A stretch of DNA of 56,320 nt from an uncultured Bacilli bacterium (GCA_948999435.1 CARJCM010000002.1:1-56320), one strand, 5' to 3'; numbered from the stretch's first letter, positions 16,945 through 25,976 are shown. The notes: a model not told the origin generated them from the sequence alone. Numbers and translations: made by a program.

Positions 16945-17802
16945 GCCTTTTTTATTGCCTAATTTTTTATCATCAATATACTCATAACTTAAAGTATTAT
17001 CTTCTGTTATAACACTTCTTCCTAATTCTTTTTCTAAACTTTCTTTTGTTATTTTAGCAATAGTTCCACCTTTTTTCGCTATTTTCTTATTTTCTGATAA
17101 TCCATGAGGTTTATATGTTTTGACAAGTTCTCTTGTTGCCGTCTCTCCAATATCAGTCAATAATACTTCTAAATCCGTCATATTATCTCTAAGATTTTCT
17201 TTGCGAATATTTTTAAAATCTTTATATTCACTAGCACTCATTCCAGACCATTCTTTATAAATATCATTGGTTAAAATAGCGAACTCTATAGGTTTATCTA
17301 CTCCAAATTCTTGCCAAGTGTTAGTAAGTTTTTTACGAGATAAAATTCCTTTTAATCTTTTTTCAATCCATTCTAAAGAATAACCTTTATTTAGATAATA
17401 ATCAATTGCTCTACTAAAAGCTTTTTCTGGATTAAATACTTCATCTATTCTATCATTACCTAAATTAGCTAACCATAATTTAAAAGGTTCAGCTTTAGGA
17501 CTCGGAACTGATTCAATAAGTCGTAAAATCCCTTTCGTATCAAGTGTATCCGTTAAATACTTTTTTCCATCTGAAGATACCATTTTTAGTTTTCGACATT
17601 TTGTCGATAGCTCGCTTTTTTCATCTTCCTTCATCCTTTTCTTTAAACGATACCAATAATCATTAGGATTACTACTATCTGTTAGTGCAGCTATAACATC
17701 CACTACACTAAAGTAATAATCCTCTTCAGTACTATCCCAAGCGCTCCTAATATTACTATCATTAAATAAATTATTAATCGTTTCAAGTTTCTTTTCTTTC
17801 AT
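16936..17802 (-). CDS. BRO-N domain protein (stand-alone phage-antirepressor-like)
   Basis: 288 residues from the ATG at 17802, 9 nt after AAAGGAGG. The N-terminal BRO domain is clear (SAWDSTEEDYYFSVVDVIAA, NPNDYWYRLKKRM, KYLTDTLDTKGILRLIESVP, SPKAEPFKLWLANLG). The C-terminal part (WIEKRLKGILSRKKLTNTW, EWSGMSASEYKDFK, RDNMTDLEVLLTDIGE, KKIAKKGG) is typical of a widespread chromosomal group of such proteins. BRO proteins bind nucleic acid and in phages act as antirepressors. No phage genes lie nearby, so this is a chromosomal regulator or a domesticated relic. It has its own consensus promoter and repeats in the leader that could be an autoregulatory operator. Confidence 0.88.
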   Translation of the reverse strand: MKEKKLETINNLFNDSNIRSAWDSTEEDYYFSVVDVIAALTDSSNPNDYWYRLKKRMKEDEKSELSTKCRKLKMVSSDGKKYLTDTLDTKGILRLIESVPSPKAEPFKLWLANLGNDRIDEVFNPEKAFSRAIDYYLNKGYSLEWIEKRLKGILSRKKLTNTWQEFGVDKPIEFAILTNDIYKEWSGMSASEYKDFKNIRKENLRDNMTDLEVLLTDIGETATRELVKTYKPHGLSENKKIAKKGGTIAKITKESLEKELGRSVITEDNTLSYEYIDDKKLGNKKGLK

Positions 17803-17821
17803 CACCAAATACCTCCTTTTT

Positions 17822-17893
17822 GAAACATAAATAACACGAAACATACGTTTTGTTTTATAAATTAATTATAACATTTGTTTGCTATTTAATCAA
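17822..17893 (-). promoter_or_regulatory. Sigma-A promoter and leader repeats of the BRO gene
   Basis: TTGATT (17888-17893), 17-nt spacer, TATAAT (17865-17870). The leader holds GAAACATA twice on the plus strand (17822-17829, 17838-17845) and CGAAACATACGTTTTG, a partial inverted repeat. Autorepression by the gene product is an inference. Confidence 0.7.
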
Positions 17894-17939
17894 GAAAAAA
17901 GAATAATAACTTTTAAAATTTTTATTATTCTTTCAATAA

Positions 17940-19589
17940 CTAAAATAATCCTGATATCTTCTCATTTTTAATATCAATTTTTTCATAATTAGGAACTTTA
18001 GGAAGTCCTGGCATAGTCATAATATCATTAAATAATATTGTTATAAATTTAGCCCCTGCATAAAGTCTTACATCTTTAATAGTTATTTCATAATCTCTTG
18101 GATTTCCAAGTTTACTAGCATCATCTGATAAAGAATACTGAGTTTTCGCAACACATATAGGATATAAAGCATATTCACTATTTTTTAAATTATTTATTTT
18201 TTCTTTAGCTTCATCACTATATTTTATACTTGAAGCATGATATATTTTTTTAGCTAATTTTTCTATTTTTACATCAAGTTCATCTTCTAACTCATAAGGA
18301 TGTTTTAAAATAGAATCTTCATTTATAGCATCTAATACTTTTTCTGCTAAAGATACTGCTCCATCTCCTCCATCTAAATAAGCAGTACTAATTTCTACAC
18401 TAACACCTAAATCTTTACATAAATCACGAACTACATTTAATTCCTTATCAGTATCATCATTATATTTATTTATTGCAACTACAACAGGTATTCCATAACT
18501 TTTTAAATTTTCAATATGAGCTTTTAAATTACAACTACCTATTTTTACTGCATTAACATTTTCTCTTAAAATATCATCTTTTAAAACTCCTGCATTATAT
18601 TTAAGTGCTTTTAATGTTGCCACAAGTACTATTACATCAGGTTTTAAATTTGCTACTCTACACTTTATATCTAAAAATTTCTCAGCACCTAAATCAGCCC
18701 CAAACCCAGCTTCTGCAATTACATAATCACCCAAACTAAGAGCTGTATTAGTAGCAATTATTGTATTACATCCATGAGCAATATTAGCAAAAGGACCACC
18801 ATGTACTATAGCTGGATTTCCTTCTAAAGTTTGTACTAAATTAGGCTTTATTGCATCTTTTAAAATAGTCATCATACTACCTGTAACTTTTAAATCTTTA
18901 GCAAACACTTCTTTTTTATCATAAGTATAGCCAATAACAATGCTATCAATTCTTTCTCTTAAATCATCTTCATCACGAGCTAAACATAAGATAGCCATAA
19001 GTTCACTAGCTGCTGTAATATTAAAATGGTCTTCTCTTTCTACTTCTTTACTACTAGATAAACCAAGCTTTATAGTTCGAAGAGCTCTATCATTCATATC
19101 CATACATCTAGAAAATGTAATAGTATTAGGATTAATATTTAAAGCATTACCAAAATAAAGATGATTATCTATCGCTGCACATAACAAATTATTCGCAGTA
19201 GTTATCGCATGAAAATCTCCCGTAAAATGAAGATTAATATCTTCCATCGGAATAATTTGGGAATATCCACCACCTGTTGCCCCGCCTTTCATTCCAAAAA
19301 CTGGACCTAAAGAAGGTTCACGAAGAGCAAGAATACTTTTCTTACCCATTTTACATAATGCATCATCAAGCCCAATACTAACTGTTGTTTTGCCTTCGCC
19401 ATATGGTGTTGGTGATATTGCTGTTACTAAAACTAATTTCCCTTTTTTATTATTTTTTATTTTCGTAAAATCTATTTTAGCCTTATAATTCCCATAAAAT
19501 TCTAAAGCATCACTAGGAATGTTTAAATTTTTTGCAATATCCAAAATATTCTTTCCTTTAACTTTACTTGCTATTTCAATATCTGTCAT
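17940..19589 (-). CDS. fhs: Formate-tetrahydrofolate ligase
   Basis: 549 residues, a usual length. It makes 10-formyl-tetrahydrofolate from formate, THF and ATP in one-carbon metabolism. Signatures are the P-loop TPYGEGKTTVSIGL (about 59-72), GPVFGMKGGATGGGYSQ, HFTGDFHAI, and PNLVQTLEGNPAIVHGGPFA. The ATG at 19589 has GAGG 8 nt before it and is preferred over a longer frame from 19622 that overlaps rluD. It is downstream of rluD with a gap of 25 nt and may be part of the lspA-rluD transcript. The enzyme is common in anaerobes that lack or supplement the FolD route. Confidence 0.97.
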   Translation of the reverse strand: MTDIEIASKVKGKNILDIAKNLNIPSDALEFYGNYKAKIDFTKIKNNKKGKLVLVTAISPTPYGEGKTTVSIGLDDALCKMGKKSILALREPSLGPVFGMKGGATGGGYSQIIPMEDINLHFTGDFHAITTANNLLCAAIDNHLYFGNALNINPNTITFSRCMDMNDRALRTIKLGLSSSKEVEREDHFNITAASELMAILCLARDEDDLRERIDSIVIGYTYDKKEVFAKDLKVTGSMMTILKDAIKPNLVQTLEGNPAIVHGGPFANIAHGCNTIIATNTALSLGDYVIAEAGFGADLGAEKFLDIKCRVANLKPDVIVLVATLKALKYNAGVLKDDILRENVNAVKIGSCNLKAHIENLKSYGIPVVVAINKYNDDTDKELNVVRDLCKDLGVSVEISTAYLDGGDGAVSLAEKVLDAINEDSILKHPYELEDELDVKIEKLAKKIYHASSIKYSDEAKEKINNLKNSEYALYPICVAKTQYSLSDDASKLGNPRDYEITIKDVRLYAGAKFITILFNDIMTMPGLPKVPNYEKIDIKNEKISGLF

Positions 19590-19614
19590 ATCTACTACCT
19601 CTTTTCTATATTTA

Positions 19615-20502
19615 TTAATCAATTGTTTCTAAAAACTTTTTAAACTCGCGAGGAAGTGGCGCTTCAAATTCCATTTCTTTTTTAGTTATTGGATGTACAA
19701 ATTTCATTTTATATGAATGTAAAAATTGTCCAAAACTTGTAGCTTCTTTTTTAGCATATACTGGATCATTATAAACCGGATAACCAATATAAGCCATATG
19801 CACTCTAATTTGATGAGTTCTTCCTGTATCTAAGATACAACTTACTAAAGTATGATTACTATATCTTTTCAAAACTTTCATGTGTGTAACTGCATTTTTA
19901 CTATTTTCTGCAGTAACACACATCCTCTCTCTAAAGTTTTTATCTCTGCCAATTGGGGCATCTATAGTTGCACTTCCTTGTTTAAAAACTCCATTTAAAA
20001 GCGCAATATATTCTCTTTTCACACGTTTTTCTTTGAAATCTTCTGCGAGTATTTCATGAGCCTTATTAGTTTTAGCTATTAAAAGTAACCCACTAGTATC
20101 TTTATCAATTCTATGAACAATTCCTGGTCTAACTTCTCCATTTATATTACTTAAATTATTTGTATAATAGATAAGTCCATTTACTAAAGTATTGGTATAA
20201 TTTCCACTTCCAGGATGTACTACTAAACCACTTGGTTTATTAATAACCATTACATATTCATCTTCATAAACTATATCTAAATCCATTTTAGTAGGAACTA
20301 TATCACATTCTTCTTTAAAATCTTCATCATTAATAATGATTTTATCATTAATTTCTACTTTATAACTAGCTTTTATTTTCTTATCATTCACTAAAATCAA
20401 ATTATTCTCTATTAATTTTTGAATAAACTCTCTTGAATATTCTGTATTATCACTTAAATATTTATCTATTCTAACATTTTCTACATTACTTACTATTTCC
20501 AT
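19615..20502 (-). CDS. RluD-family 23S rRNA pseudouridine synthase
   Basis: 295 residues. An N-terminal S4 domain (about 10-60: RIDKYLSDNTEYSREFIQKL) precedes the RluA/RluD catalytic domain: MVINKPSGLVVHPG, RPGIVHRIDKDTSGLLLIAK with the active-site Asp, then LDTGRTHQIRVHMAYIGYPV. It modifies uridines of 23S rRNA. The start overlaps the end of lspA by 17 nt, with AAAGGAG inside lspA, so the two are translationally linked. lspA followed by an RluD-type synthase is the standard order in Firmicutes (ylyB). Confidence 0.94.
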   Translation of the reverse strand: MEIVSNVENVRIDKYLSDNTEYSREFIQKLIENNLILVNDKKIKASYKVEINDKIIINDEDFKEECDIVPTKMDLDIVYEDEYVMVINKPSGLVVHPGSGNYTNTLVNGLIYYTNNLSNINGEVRPGIVHRIDKDTSGLLLIAKTNKAHEILAEDFKEKRVKREYIALLNGVFKQGSATIDAPIGRDKNFRERMCVTAENSKNAVTHMKVLKRYSNHTLVSCILDTGRTHQIRVHMAYIGYPVYNDPVYAKKEATSFGQFLHSYKMKFVHPITKKEMEFEAPLPREFKKFLETID

Positions 20503-20956
20503 ATTTTTTGTCTTCTCCTTTAAAGATTGCTACTATAAGTAACAGGACTCCTACTACTATTGCTATATCTGCGATATTAAATATTGGATAATCATATCCT
20601 AATATTTTAAAATCTAAAAAATCCCTTACATAACCTAAAAATAATCTATCTGCCAAATTAGACATTATCCCTGCAACAGTACAAGCAAAAGCAATATTAT
20701 TTCTTAGATTATTTTTAAATTGAAACATAAATCTTATTAAAACTATTAAAGCTATTACCGAAAAAACAATAAATAAGTAACTATGATTATTAAGTATACT
20801 CCAAGCTCCTCCTGTATTATGAGCAACAGTAATATTAAAAAAATCTTTTACAATTACAAAACTTTCATTTAACTTAAAATATATCTCAATTAAACTTTTA
20901 GATATTTGGTCAAACAATAATATAAAGATAGCTATTACATATGTTTTCTTATTCAT
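20486..20956 (-). CDS. lspA: Lipoprotein signal peptidase II
   Basis: 156 residues, four membrane helices. It cleaves signal peptides of lipidated prolipoproteins at the membrane; candidate substrates in this window are the lipoproteins at 1544, 21302 and 43931. Conserved blocks: FDQISKSL, VAHNTGGAWS, the first catalytic Asp in GIMSNLADRLFLGYVRDFLD and the second in FNIADIAI. The ATG at 20956 with AGGTGG 5 nt before is chosen over a GTG nine bases upstream. It overlaps the downstream rluD-type gene by 17 nt. Confidence 0.95.
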   Translation of the reverse strand: MNKKTYVIAIFILLFDQISKSLIEIYFKLNESFVIVKDFFNITVAHNTGGAWSILNNHSYLFIVFSVIALIVLIRFMFQFKNNLRNNIAFACTVAGIMSNLADRLFLGYVRDFLDFKILGYDYPIFNIADIAIVVGVLLLIVAIFKGEDKKYGNSK

Positions 20957-20987
20957 AAAATCCACCTATTTAAAGTATATCATAAAT

Positions 20988-21212
20988 TTACAAATCTACC
21001 AATATCACATCTTCACCTATTTTAACAATTTGTTCAAAAGTTACATTTACTTCTGTTTCATTTTTAAAAAGTCTTCTAAAAAATTTTTTAGGCATTACCG
21101 AAAAAAATTTTATTTGTCCAGTACTAGTAACTTCTGCATCACCAATAATACCTAGATGTCTACCATCATTTGTATTAATAACCATTTTTGTTTGTAATTC
21201 ACTTAAACGCAT
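20988..21212 (-). CDS. PRC-barrel protein, YlmC/YmxH sporulation family
   Basis: 74 residues, a single PRC-barrel-like beta domain (MRLSELQTKMVINTNDGRHL, GDAEVTSTGQIKFFSV, FEQIVKIGEDVILVD). Small proteins of this family (YlmC, YmxH) are conserved among spore formers and occur near sporulation genes; their biochemical role is not known. The ATG at 21212 is preferred over the GTG at 21221 because AGGTG precedes it at normal distance. It lies 31 nt upstream of lspA on the same strand and probably opens that operon. Confidence 0.85.
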   Translation of the reverse strand: MRLSELQTKMVINTNDGRHLGIIGDAEVTSTGQIKFFSVMPKKFFRRLFKNETEVNVTFEQIVKIGEDVILVDL

Positions 21213-21262
21213 AAACTTCACCTATTAAAATTTATGTTTAAAAATTAAAAAAATACAAAATA

Positions 21263-21303
21263 AAAAAGAAGTATCAAACTTCAAATAGAGTTTTCACTTC
21301 TTT
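21263..21303 (-). terminator. Terminator of the lipoprotein gene at 21302
   Basis: AAAGAAGT / ACTTCTTT outer stem (21265-21272 with 21296-21303) plus inner pairing GAAGT/ACTTC, followed on the minus strand by a T run. It overlaps the stop codon. Confidence 0.8.
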
Positions 21304-21754
21304 ATTTTACTGTACAAGTATACTTTGCACTTTCAAAAGATTTTTTAGCATTTTCAAAGTCTTTTTTACTAGCTTTTACATCTTTACCATTGCTAACCAT
21401 ACCAAGTGAACCTATATCTTTAAAATCAACTTTGATAGTAACAGTATCTTTACCATTATCTGTTATATCATATTTTAAATCTTTATATTGACTTTTAATA
21501 GTTTGTTCAAAAGCACTTTTATAAGTATTTAAATCAGTAGCTTTTAATAAATCTTCACTAACAACAGCATCTTGAGTTAATACAGCAGACTTAAATTTTC
21601 CGTTTCCTTCAAAATTAAGTAAGAAATTTTGTTTAACAATAACACCTTTTTGATCAGCAGACATATTACAATCAAGACTCTTTTCTTTACCACCACAAGC
21701 AGTAAGTAAAAATACCATTGAAATTGTTGCTAAAAATAAACCTACACGTTTCAT
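21302..21754 (-). CDS. Small lipoprotein, DUF1307/YehR-like
   Basis: 150 residues. Lipoprotein signal peptide with lipobox LTAC (Cys about 20), then a Gly/Lys linker and a compact alpha-beta domain (FLLNFEGNGKFKSAVLTQDA, TIKSQYKDLKYDITDNGKDT, VTIKVDFKDI) ending in KYTCTVK. The arrangement resembles YehR-type DUF1307 lipoproteins, but I am not certain of the family. Located outside the cell, anchored by lipid, with an unknown role. GGAGTAGAG precedes the start; the ATG at 21754 is chosen over a TTG three bases upstream. Single gene between sigG and the ylmC-like gene. Confidence 0.8.
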   Translation of the reverse strand: MKRVGLFLATISMVFLLTACGGKEKSLDCNMSADQKGVIVKQNFLLNFEGNGKFKSAVLTQDAVVSEDLLKATDLNTYKSAFEQTIKSQYKDLKYDITDNGKDTVTIKVDFKDIGSLGMVSNGKDVKASKKDFENAKKSFESAKYTCTVK

Positions 21755-21851
21755 CAAAAACTCTACTCCTTTCTATAAACATTATATCACAAGGAAATAA
21801 AAAAAGAAGAGAATTTTAAAAATTTAATATAAAAAAATTTCTAATTTACAA

Positions 21852-22628
21852 TTACTTTATAATTCTTTTTAAACTAAGAATCGCATTTTTTTCAATACGA
21901 GACACTTGAGCTTGACTAATATTTAAAGCTTCAGCTATTTCCATTTGGGTTTTACCTACAATATATCTTTCTACTAAGACTTCTCTTTCTCTCGTCTTTA
22001 TTTGATTTAAACCTCTACGTAAAGAAATAAGCATATCTTTATCACTATTTAAATCTTTTTTATCAGCAATTTGATCTTGTAAATAAATAGTATCTCCTCC
22101 ATCATTATATATAGGTTCAAAAATACTCATCGGCTCTTTTAAAGCATCAAGTGCATAAGAAATCTTATATTCTTCAATATCAAGAGCTTTAGCAACTTCT
22201 TCATTACTCGGTTCTACTCCATTTTTATTAAAATATTCTTCTTTAAAACCAATAATACTATAAGCTAAATCCTTAATACTACGACTTACTCTCACACTAG
22301 TATTATCTCTAATATATCTTTTTACTTCTCCTAGAATTAAAGGCACTGCATATGTTGAAAGTTTAAGATTATAAGATAAATCAAAATTATCTATTGCCTT
22401 AATAAGTCCTATAACTCCTACTTGAAACAAATCATCCATATTATAATTTCCTTTATTAAAACTCCTAAGGATACTAAGAACTAATTTTAAGTTACCATTA
22501 ACCAGTTCTTCTTTAGCTTTTTCATCACCTCTTCTATATCTTTCAAATAATTTTATTGTTTCATCTCCTGTTAAAACTTTTAATTCATTAGTATTAATCC
22601 CTGTAATATCTACTTTATATCTTGCCAT
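21852..22628 (-). CDS. sigG: Forespore sigma factor SigG
   Basis: 258 residues, the usual SigG length. Region 2 shows LVNGNLKLVLSILRSFNKGN, DDLFQVGVIGLIKAIDNFDL and LSTYAVPLILGEVKRYIRDN. Between regions 3 and 4 is the SigF/SigG-type SIFEPIYNDGGDTIYLQDQI, and region 4.2 has GKTQMEIAEALNISQAQVSR. The N-terminus KVDITGIN matches SigG and not SigF. It directs late forespore transcription. sigE and spoIIGA, usual neighbours in Bacillus, are not here. The ribosome binding site is buried in a hairpin of the leader (22634-22669), see the separate entry. Confidence 0.95.
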   Translation of the reverse strand: MARYKVDITGINTNELKVLTGDETIKLFERYRRGDEKAKEELVNGNLKLVLSILRSFNKGNYNMDDLFQVGVIGLIKAIDNFDLSYNLKLSTYAVPLILGEVKRYIRDNTSVRVSRSIKDLAYSIIGFKEEYFNKNGVEPSNEEVAKALDIEEYKISYALDALKEPMSIFEPIYNDGGDTIYLQDQIADKKDLNSDKDMLISLRRGLNQIKTREREVLVERYIVGKTQMEIAEALNISQAQVSRIEKNAILSLKRIIK

Positions 22629-22633
22629 ATAAA

Positions 22634-22669
22634 AATCCTTTCTACCCCTATTTAAGAGTAAAAAGGATT
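22634..22669 (-). promoter_or_regulatory. Leader hairpin covering the sigG ribosome binding site
   Basis: On the minus strand AATCCTTTTTACTC (22656-22669) pairs over 14 positions, two of them G-U, with GGGTAGAAAGGATT (22634-22647), loop of 8. The right arm contains AAAGGA, the only ribosome binding site of sigG. Reduced translation is inferred. Confidence 0.65.
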
Positions 22670-22852
22670 ATTTTTATTCATTTTTATAAATTTATCCCAT
22701 CTATTGTGTTTTCATAAAGAAATTTTGTTATTTCACCTTGATTATTAATTTCATAATATTTAATCATTCATTTTTGTAGCATATATATTATCTAAATCTC
22801 CTAAATATTCTTATAACTTAAACTAATATTTTAAAAAAATATCTACAATAAA

Positions 22853-23314
22853 CTAAATCTTTCTTATTTCATACTCCAACACTTTACATTTATCATCTAA
22901 TAAAAACTTACCTTCAAATAATTCATCTTTAAATAAATATGGAGTAAATTTTTCATTTTGTTCGAACTGCTTAATTGATAATAATTTATCTAAATCAATC
23001 CATTCTAATTTACCTTCCAAGGAATCTAAACATATATTGCCTTCATAATCACATGCCGTATAAATAAATATTATTCCCTCATAAGAATCCTGCCAATATG
23101 ATATTCCTTGTAATCTAGGATTTATTAAAGTTAAACCAGTTTCTTCTCTAAATTCTCTTAATATACAATCTAAAGGAGTTTCTCCTTTTTCAAACTTGCC
23201 ACCAGGAGGTGCATAAACTTGCCCCCACTTTTTAGTAAATTTAAGCATTAACACTTTATTATCTTTTTTTAGATAACAAACTGTTGCATTTAAATGAGCC
23301 ACCCTTTCTTTCAT
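22853..23314 (-). CDS. NUDIX hydrolase, MutT/8-oxo-dGTPase-like
   Basis: 153 residues. The Nudix box is complete (GGKFEKGETPLDCILREFRE then ETGLTL), with the catalytic Glu residues in REFREETG. YAPPGGKFE and WQDSYEGIIFIYTA fit the group of 8-oxo-dGTP and related nucleotide diphosphatases that cleanse the nucleotide pool. The ATG at 23314, 5 nt after GGAGG, is preferred to one twelve bases upstream that overlaps that site. It lies 55 nt after priA. The substrate is inferred from family only. Confidence 0.88.
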   Translation of the reverse strand: MKERVAHLNATVCYLKKDNKVLMLKFTKKWGQVYAPPGGKFEKGETPLDCILREFREETGLTLINPRLQGISYWQDSYEGIIFIYTACDYEGNICLDSLEGKLEWIDLDKLLSIKQFEQNEKFTPYLFKDELFEGKFLLDDKCKVLEYEIRKI

Positions 23315-23369
23315 AAAAACCTCCATTTTCTATTTCAAATAATTTATGAATATATAATAATAAATTAAT

Positions 23370-25547
23370 TTACACTTGTAAAGGATTAAAATCAATTTCT
23401 AAAAAAACATCTTTATTAGTTGCATATAAATTATCTAAATCTTTTAACACTTTTTTTAAATCCTTATCAAATCTATATTTAACTATAATTCCAAAACGAT
23501 ATATATTTTTTAAGCGAAAATTAGCCGCAGTTGAAGGACCTAAAACAATACTTGTACTATCAACATTTTTCTTTAAGTAATTCCCCACTTTACTAGCTTC
23601 CACACTAGCTAACTTATAATCTTTACTACATATTTTAATTGCCACTATAAAATAATATGGAGGATATTTTAACACTTTTCTAATATTCATTTCATTATTA
23701 TAAAAGCCTTCATAATCATAATTTTTAACTGCTTTTATCGTCTCATTATCGGGATTAAAGGTTTGAATAATTACTTTACCAAGCCTTTCTCCTCTGCCAC
23801 TTCTTCCAGCAGCTTGACTAATAAGTTCAAAAGTCCTCTCACTACTCCGAAAATCTGGAATATTAAGAGTTGCATCAGCATTTATAATTCCTACCAAAGT
23901 ACAATCTGGAAAATCCAAACCTTTACTAATCATTTGTGTACCAAGTAAAATAGAAGCTTCTTTATTCCGAAATGCTTTAATAATTTTTTCGTGCATTCCT
24001 TTATTTGCAGTTGTATCAGCATCCATTCTAAGTACTTTTGTATTATATTTTTCTTTAATAAGCTCTTCTAATTTCTCAGTTCCAAGACCTAAAAAGTTAA
24101 GACCTTTCTCATAACATTTAGGACATATATCATCTCTAATTTTTGTAAAACCACAATAATGACATCGAAGACTATTACTAGTTTTATGATAAGTAAGACT
24201 AATTTCACAATGAGGACAACGATAAGTATAGCCACAATTACTACAAGTAATAATAGTTGAAAACCCTCTTCGATTGAGTAGTAATAAAACTTGTTCATTT
24301 CTACTAATAGTATTTTTTATTTCATTATCTAGTTCTTCACTTATAATAAAATTTCTCTTTTTAGCTTCTTCACTCATATCAACAACAATACATTCTGGCA
24401 TAGTTTTACTTATTGCTCTATTATTCAACTTTAAAAGTTTATATACACCCTTTTTAGCTCTAGCCATTGATTCCAAAGATGGTGTTGCACTCCCTAAAAC
24501 TAAAGGAGCGTTATGATAAAAACATCTTCGTTGTGCAATTTGAAGTGCATTATATCTTGGTGTATTATCTTGTTTATAAGTATCACTATGTTCTTCATCA
24601 ATAATAATAATTCCAATATTTTCAAGTGGTGCAAAAATTGCACTTCTAGTTCCGATAACAATTTTTATTTTTCCTTCAAGTATTTTTACATATTCATCAT
24701 ACTTTTCAGATATTGATAAACCACTATGTAAAATAGCTACATCACTGCCAAAATAATCATAAAATATATTAATAATTTGTTCAGTTAAACTTATCTCCGG
24801 AACTAATAATATCGCATTTTTACCACCATTTATTACTTCTTTAATCAGATTTATATATACTAAAGTTTTCCCACTCCCAGTAACTCCGTGAATTAAAAAA
24901 GTATCATTTTTATTTAGATTTGTTTTTATTGTATCAAAAACATATTGTTGTTCTTCATTTAATTTTTTAGATTCTACTTCTTTACTTTGCGCATTTATTC
25001 TATATACTTTCCGAGCTTCTATTTTAACTAAGCCAATCTTTTCGAGTTCTCTTACGATACTACTATCAACGTCTTTTTTATTAACTTCGCCCTTTAAAAT
25101 TAATAAATCTAATAAATCACATTTCTTTCCTCTATGTGTATTTATATATTCTTCTACTTTTAAAATACTAGCATTTAATAAAACATATTTTTCATATTTA
25201 TTATAATCACTTTTTTGGTCCTTTATTTTTAAACTACTAGGAAGCATAGTTTGATAAGCCGTAATTAAATTACATAAAGTTTCTTCTTTTAAAAATTTTC
25301 CTAACATTAATAGTTCTTTATTTAAAACTAAAAATTCATCTTCTATTCTTCCAATTTCTTTTAACTCAAAACTATCTTCACAAGTATCACTTATTTTTAA
25401 AACTATTCCATGAACCAATCTTGTATTAAAAGGTACCATTACTTTCATTCCAACTTTTAATTTATCTCTTAAAAATTCAGGAATAATATAAGTAAAAGTT
25501 TTATCTAATGTTTTTACTGGATATTCTATAACACAATAAGCATACAT
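23370..25547 (-). CDS. priA: Primosomal replication restart helicase PriA
   Basis: 725 residues. The N-terminal DNA-binding domain opens with YCVIEYPVKTLDKTFTY. Superfamily 2 helicase motifs follow: GVTGSGKTLVYINLI (about 218), IIIDEEHSDTYKQDNTPRYN (about 315), LGSATPSLES. The zinc-binding region at about 434-479 holds four Cys pairs (CSNCGYTYRCPHC, CHYCG, CPKC), and motifs V/VI are LGTQMISKGLDFP and QAAGRSGRG. It reloads the replisome at stalled forks. The ATG at 25547 follows GGGAGG at 8 nt; a longer frame to 25577 lacks a site. Usual PriA length. Confidence 0.97.
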   Translation of the reverse strand: MYAYCVIEYPVKTLDKTFTYIIPEFLRDKLKVGMKVMVPFNTRLVHGIVLKISDTCEDSFELKEIGRIEDEFLVLNKELLMLGKFLKEETLCNLITAYQTMLPSSLKIKDQKSDYNKYEKYVLLNASILKVEEYINTHRGKKCDLLDLLILKGEVNKKDVDSSIVRELEKIGLVKIEARKVYRINAQSKEVESKKLNEEQQYVFDTIKTNLNKNDTFLIHGVTGSGKTLVYINLIKEVINGGKNAILLVPEISLTEQIINIFYDYFGSDVAILHSGLSISEKYDEYVKILEGKIKIVIGTRSAIFAPLENIGIIIIDEEHSDTYKQDNTPRYNALQIAQRRCFYHNAPLVLGSATPSLESMARAKKGVYKLLKLNNRAISKTMPECIVVDMSEEAKKRNFIISEELDNEIKNTISRNEQVLLLLNRRGFSTIITCSNCGYTYRCPHCEISLTYHKTSNSLRCHYCGFTKIRDDICPKCYEKGLNFLGLGTEKLEELIKEKYNTKVLRMDADTTANKGMHEKIIKAFRNKEASILLGTQMISKGLDFPDCTLVGIINADATLNIPDFRSSERTFELISQAAGRSGRGERLGKVIIQTFNPDNETIKAVKNYDYEGFYNNEMNIRKVLKYPPYYFIVAIKICSKDYKLASVEASKVGNYLKKNVDSTSIVLGPSTAANFRLKNIYRFGIIVKYRFDKDLKKVLKDLDNLYATNKDVFLEIDFNPLQV

Positions 25548-25658
25548 AATGATACCCTCCCTACATCTATTATACAAAATTTTTCATCTAATTACTAACC
25601 TTAATTAAAATAAATTATTGTATTACATTTAAAATTATGTTAATATTAATTTAGTAGT

Positions 25659-25902
25659 GCATTAGGACATAAATGCCTACTTACCTTTGTAAGTGACATT
25701 AACTTCTATTTTATCGATTTGGATATTTCCAAAGATAATAATAGTTGTTGATGTCTTTTTGTTTTCTCTAAAGAGTAAACTTATGATTTTAGAAATTACT
25801 TTCTTAATCACTAATAAAGAAACACCTACTTTCCAACCAAAACCCCACTGGAGTAAGGGAGATAAATAAATGTCTTAAATTAGCAGACATCAGTCCTAAC
25901 GC
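25659..25902 (-). ncRNA. Candidate structured non-coding RNA of unknown family
   Basis: The longest gap in this part (25548-26015) has no coding frame but a dense set of helices. The ends pair as GCGTTAGGAC (25893-25902) with GTCCTAATGC (25659-25668). The third pair is G-U on the minus strand but would be A-C on the plus strand, so the minus strand is favoured. Inside are ATGTCT/AGACAT, ACTTAC/GTAAGT with loop AAAG, TTTGGA/TCCAAA with loop AATA, and TTTCTT/AAGAAA. I do not see the hallmarks of tmRNA, RNase P RNA, SRP RNA or 6S RNA. A raiA-type RNA is one candidate. Two Spo0A-like boxes lie upstream. Confidence 0.4.
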
Positions 25903-25976
25903 AAGGTTTACTTTATCTTAAAAAATAAAAATAATCAAGGAATATTAAGATTTAGGGTAAGATTTTACTTATTCAC

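Noticed and set aside
17588..17610. Spo0A-like TTCGACA and inverted TCGACA/TGTCGA in the BRO gene
   Set aside because: It lies within coding sequence (residues Cys-Arg-Lys region) far from any promoter; coincidence
16936..17802. BRO gene as sign of a prophage
   Set aside because: No integrase, terminase, capsid, portal or attachment repeats nearby; neighbours are housekeeping genes
22684..22767. 27-residue minus-strand frame (MIKYYEINNQGE...) between sigG and the NUDIX gene
   Set aside because: No ribosome binding site, stop directly upstream, and no homologue seen in the window; at most a gene fragment
25641..25658. Plus-strand promoter (TTGTAT-17-TAATAT) for the structured RNA
   Set aside because: The closing helix pairs better as a minus-strand RNA (G-U instead of A-C), and no plus-strand terminator is seen
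25659..25902. tmRNA, RNase P, SRP or 6S RNA identity for the structured element
   Set aside because: No tag peptide or tRNA-like ends, no GAGGAAAGTCC-type or SRP-loop signature, and several short hairpins rather than the single long 6S rod
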